Below, piece after piece: positions 63,573 to 64,000 of a stretch of DNA of 64,000 nucleotides. Position numbers and translations under genes: made by a program. The notes under the pieces were generated by a model. It saw only the letters and a program-made list of their open reading frames with translations, searched no databases and was not told the origin of the DNA. The stretch is from NCBI RefSeq assembly GCF_003443735.1, contig NZ_CP031969.1:186001-250000 (forward strand), in the 5' to 3' direction. Each line of letters opens with the position of its first letter. Position 1 is the first letter of the stretch. The stretch comes from Streptomyces sp. CC0208. GTDB taxonomy: Bacteria > Actinomycetota > Actinomycetes > Streptomycetales > Streptomycetaceae.

Positions 63573-63820
63573 GCCAGCGTAGAGCCCAGGGCTACTCAGA
63601 ACCGGGGATCAGAAACAGGCAGTGAGCCACGGTGAGCGGTGTCGGATCCCGCAACCTTTCGATCGCGAAGAGCCTGGACCCCGCCCCCCGCCTGGCGTCA
63701 TGATTCGTGAACCACGAGAACCCGACGCCCCTGTTGGCCGACACCGCACGGGTCACGCGCGAAGCCGTGTGCCTCGTTCCTCGGTCCGTGAGATCGGTGA
63801 TCTCGTGGGGGGAGGTGGTC

Positions 63821-64000
63821 ATGGGCAGGCAACGCCCCGGCACGCCGACGCTGGAAGAGGTGGCCGCTCACGCCGGGGTGGGGCGAGGCACCGTCTCCCG
63901 TGTCATCAACAACGCGGCCGGCGTGAAGGACTCGACGCGCCGAATCGTGCAGCAGGCCATCGAGGAACTGGGGTACGTGCCCAATCTCGCGGCCCGCTCC
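63821..64000 (+). CDS. LacI-family transcriptional regulator, N-terminal part
   Basis: The first 60 residues of a LacI-type repressor; the gene runs off the right edge. The helix-turn-helix is TLEEVAAHAGVGRGTVSRVINNAAGVKDSTRRIV, followed by the hinge IEELGYVPNLAARS. GGGGAGG precedes the ATG by about six bases. Sugar-responsive LacI proteins next to cellulase clusters include CebR, but this one is 5.5 kb from celB and separated by insertion elements, so identity with CebR is not supported. Confidence 0.93.
   Translation, partial: MGRQRPGTPTLEEVAAHAGVGRGTVSRVINNAAGVKDSTRRIVQQAIEELGYVPNLAARS

Noticed and set aside
63592..63843. An 83-codon minus-strand frame opposite the LacI-type start
   Set aside because: There is no ribosome site or family, and it overlaps a well supported start region of the regulator.
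63821..64000. Identifying the LacI-type gene as cebR because of the nearby CebR boxes
   Set aside because: Only 60 residues are visible, two mobile elements and a RacP pair lie between it and the cellulases, and cebR is normally next to cebEFG-bglC.

Overview
The window is about 70% GC, codes with strong third-position G/C bias, and carries a WhiB-like regulator, PucR and conservon-type proteins, an xlnA/celB-type secreted polysaccharide-degradation set and a SAM-IV riboswitch. It is Streptomyces chromosome (or a very close actinobacterial relative), probably from an arm-proximal, gene-decay-rich region: intact genes alternate with at least nine recognisable gene remnants.

Layout. 1-4.4 kb: the 5' end of a dnaK (minus strand), a YflT-type stress protein, a PucR-family regulator, a broken hemerythrin gene and a WhiB-like protein. 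4.4-7.4 kb: proton-translocating transhydrogenase pntA-pntB. 7.8-11.6 kb: a LysR remnant, then a PucR-type regulator divergent from a ferredoxin reductase-fatty acid desaturase operon. 11.8-15.6 kb: an Old Yellow Enzyme, an aldehyde dehydrogenase and an XRE-type regulator.

15.6-28.4 kb is a sulfur-scavenging block. On the minus strand a short HIDL-type leader peptide precedes tauD-like dioxygenase, ssuC, ssuB, ssuA and an FMN-dependent monooxygenase, with mostly 4-base ATGA overlaps. On the plus strand a SAM-IV riboswitch followed by a second HIDL leader peptide precedes a complete peptide-type ABC importer (binding protein, two permeases, fused double ATPase), whose terminal flavin monooxygenase gene is truncated. 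A third monooxygenase remnant lies between the two operons. The two operons probably respond to the sulfur/cysteine/SAM state.

28.5-36.8 kb: truncated tetR, GNAT acetyltransferase, alpha/beta hydrolase and WYL regulator; a cluster of cysteine-free ribosomal proteins L36-L31-L33; an ISL3 remnant; a YdeI-like protein; then a cold-shock group (CspA, DEAD-box helicase with a hairpin over its ribosome binding site, CBS protein, small conserved protein). 37-38.4 kb: GH10 xylanase with a ricin-type carbohydrate-binding domain. 39.3 kb: IS5 remnant. 39.7-43.2 kb: a 1167-residue NB-ARC/14-WD40 STAND protein. 43.5 kb: flavin monooxygenase remnant. 44-46.4 kb: PadR regulator with a perfect operator, plus an acyl-CoA dehydrogenase. 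46.7-51.2 kb: a secreted beta-helix protein and an orphan conservon-like sensor ATPase.

51.3-58.4 kb is a cellulase cluster (GH6, GH48, GH12, each with a CBM2 module) with CebR-type 14-bp boxes, so it is probably induced by cello-oligosaccharides. Between 58,517 and 60,610 lies a complete insertion element with 18-bp inverted repeats and a 5-bp target duplication that encloses both a transposase and a membrane-anchored glutaredoxin gene. The window ends with an aminoglycoside-phosphotransferase-like gene, a frameshifted IS5 transposase, a RacP-type gene pair (one member frameshifted) and the start of a LacI-family regulator.
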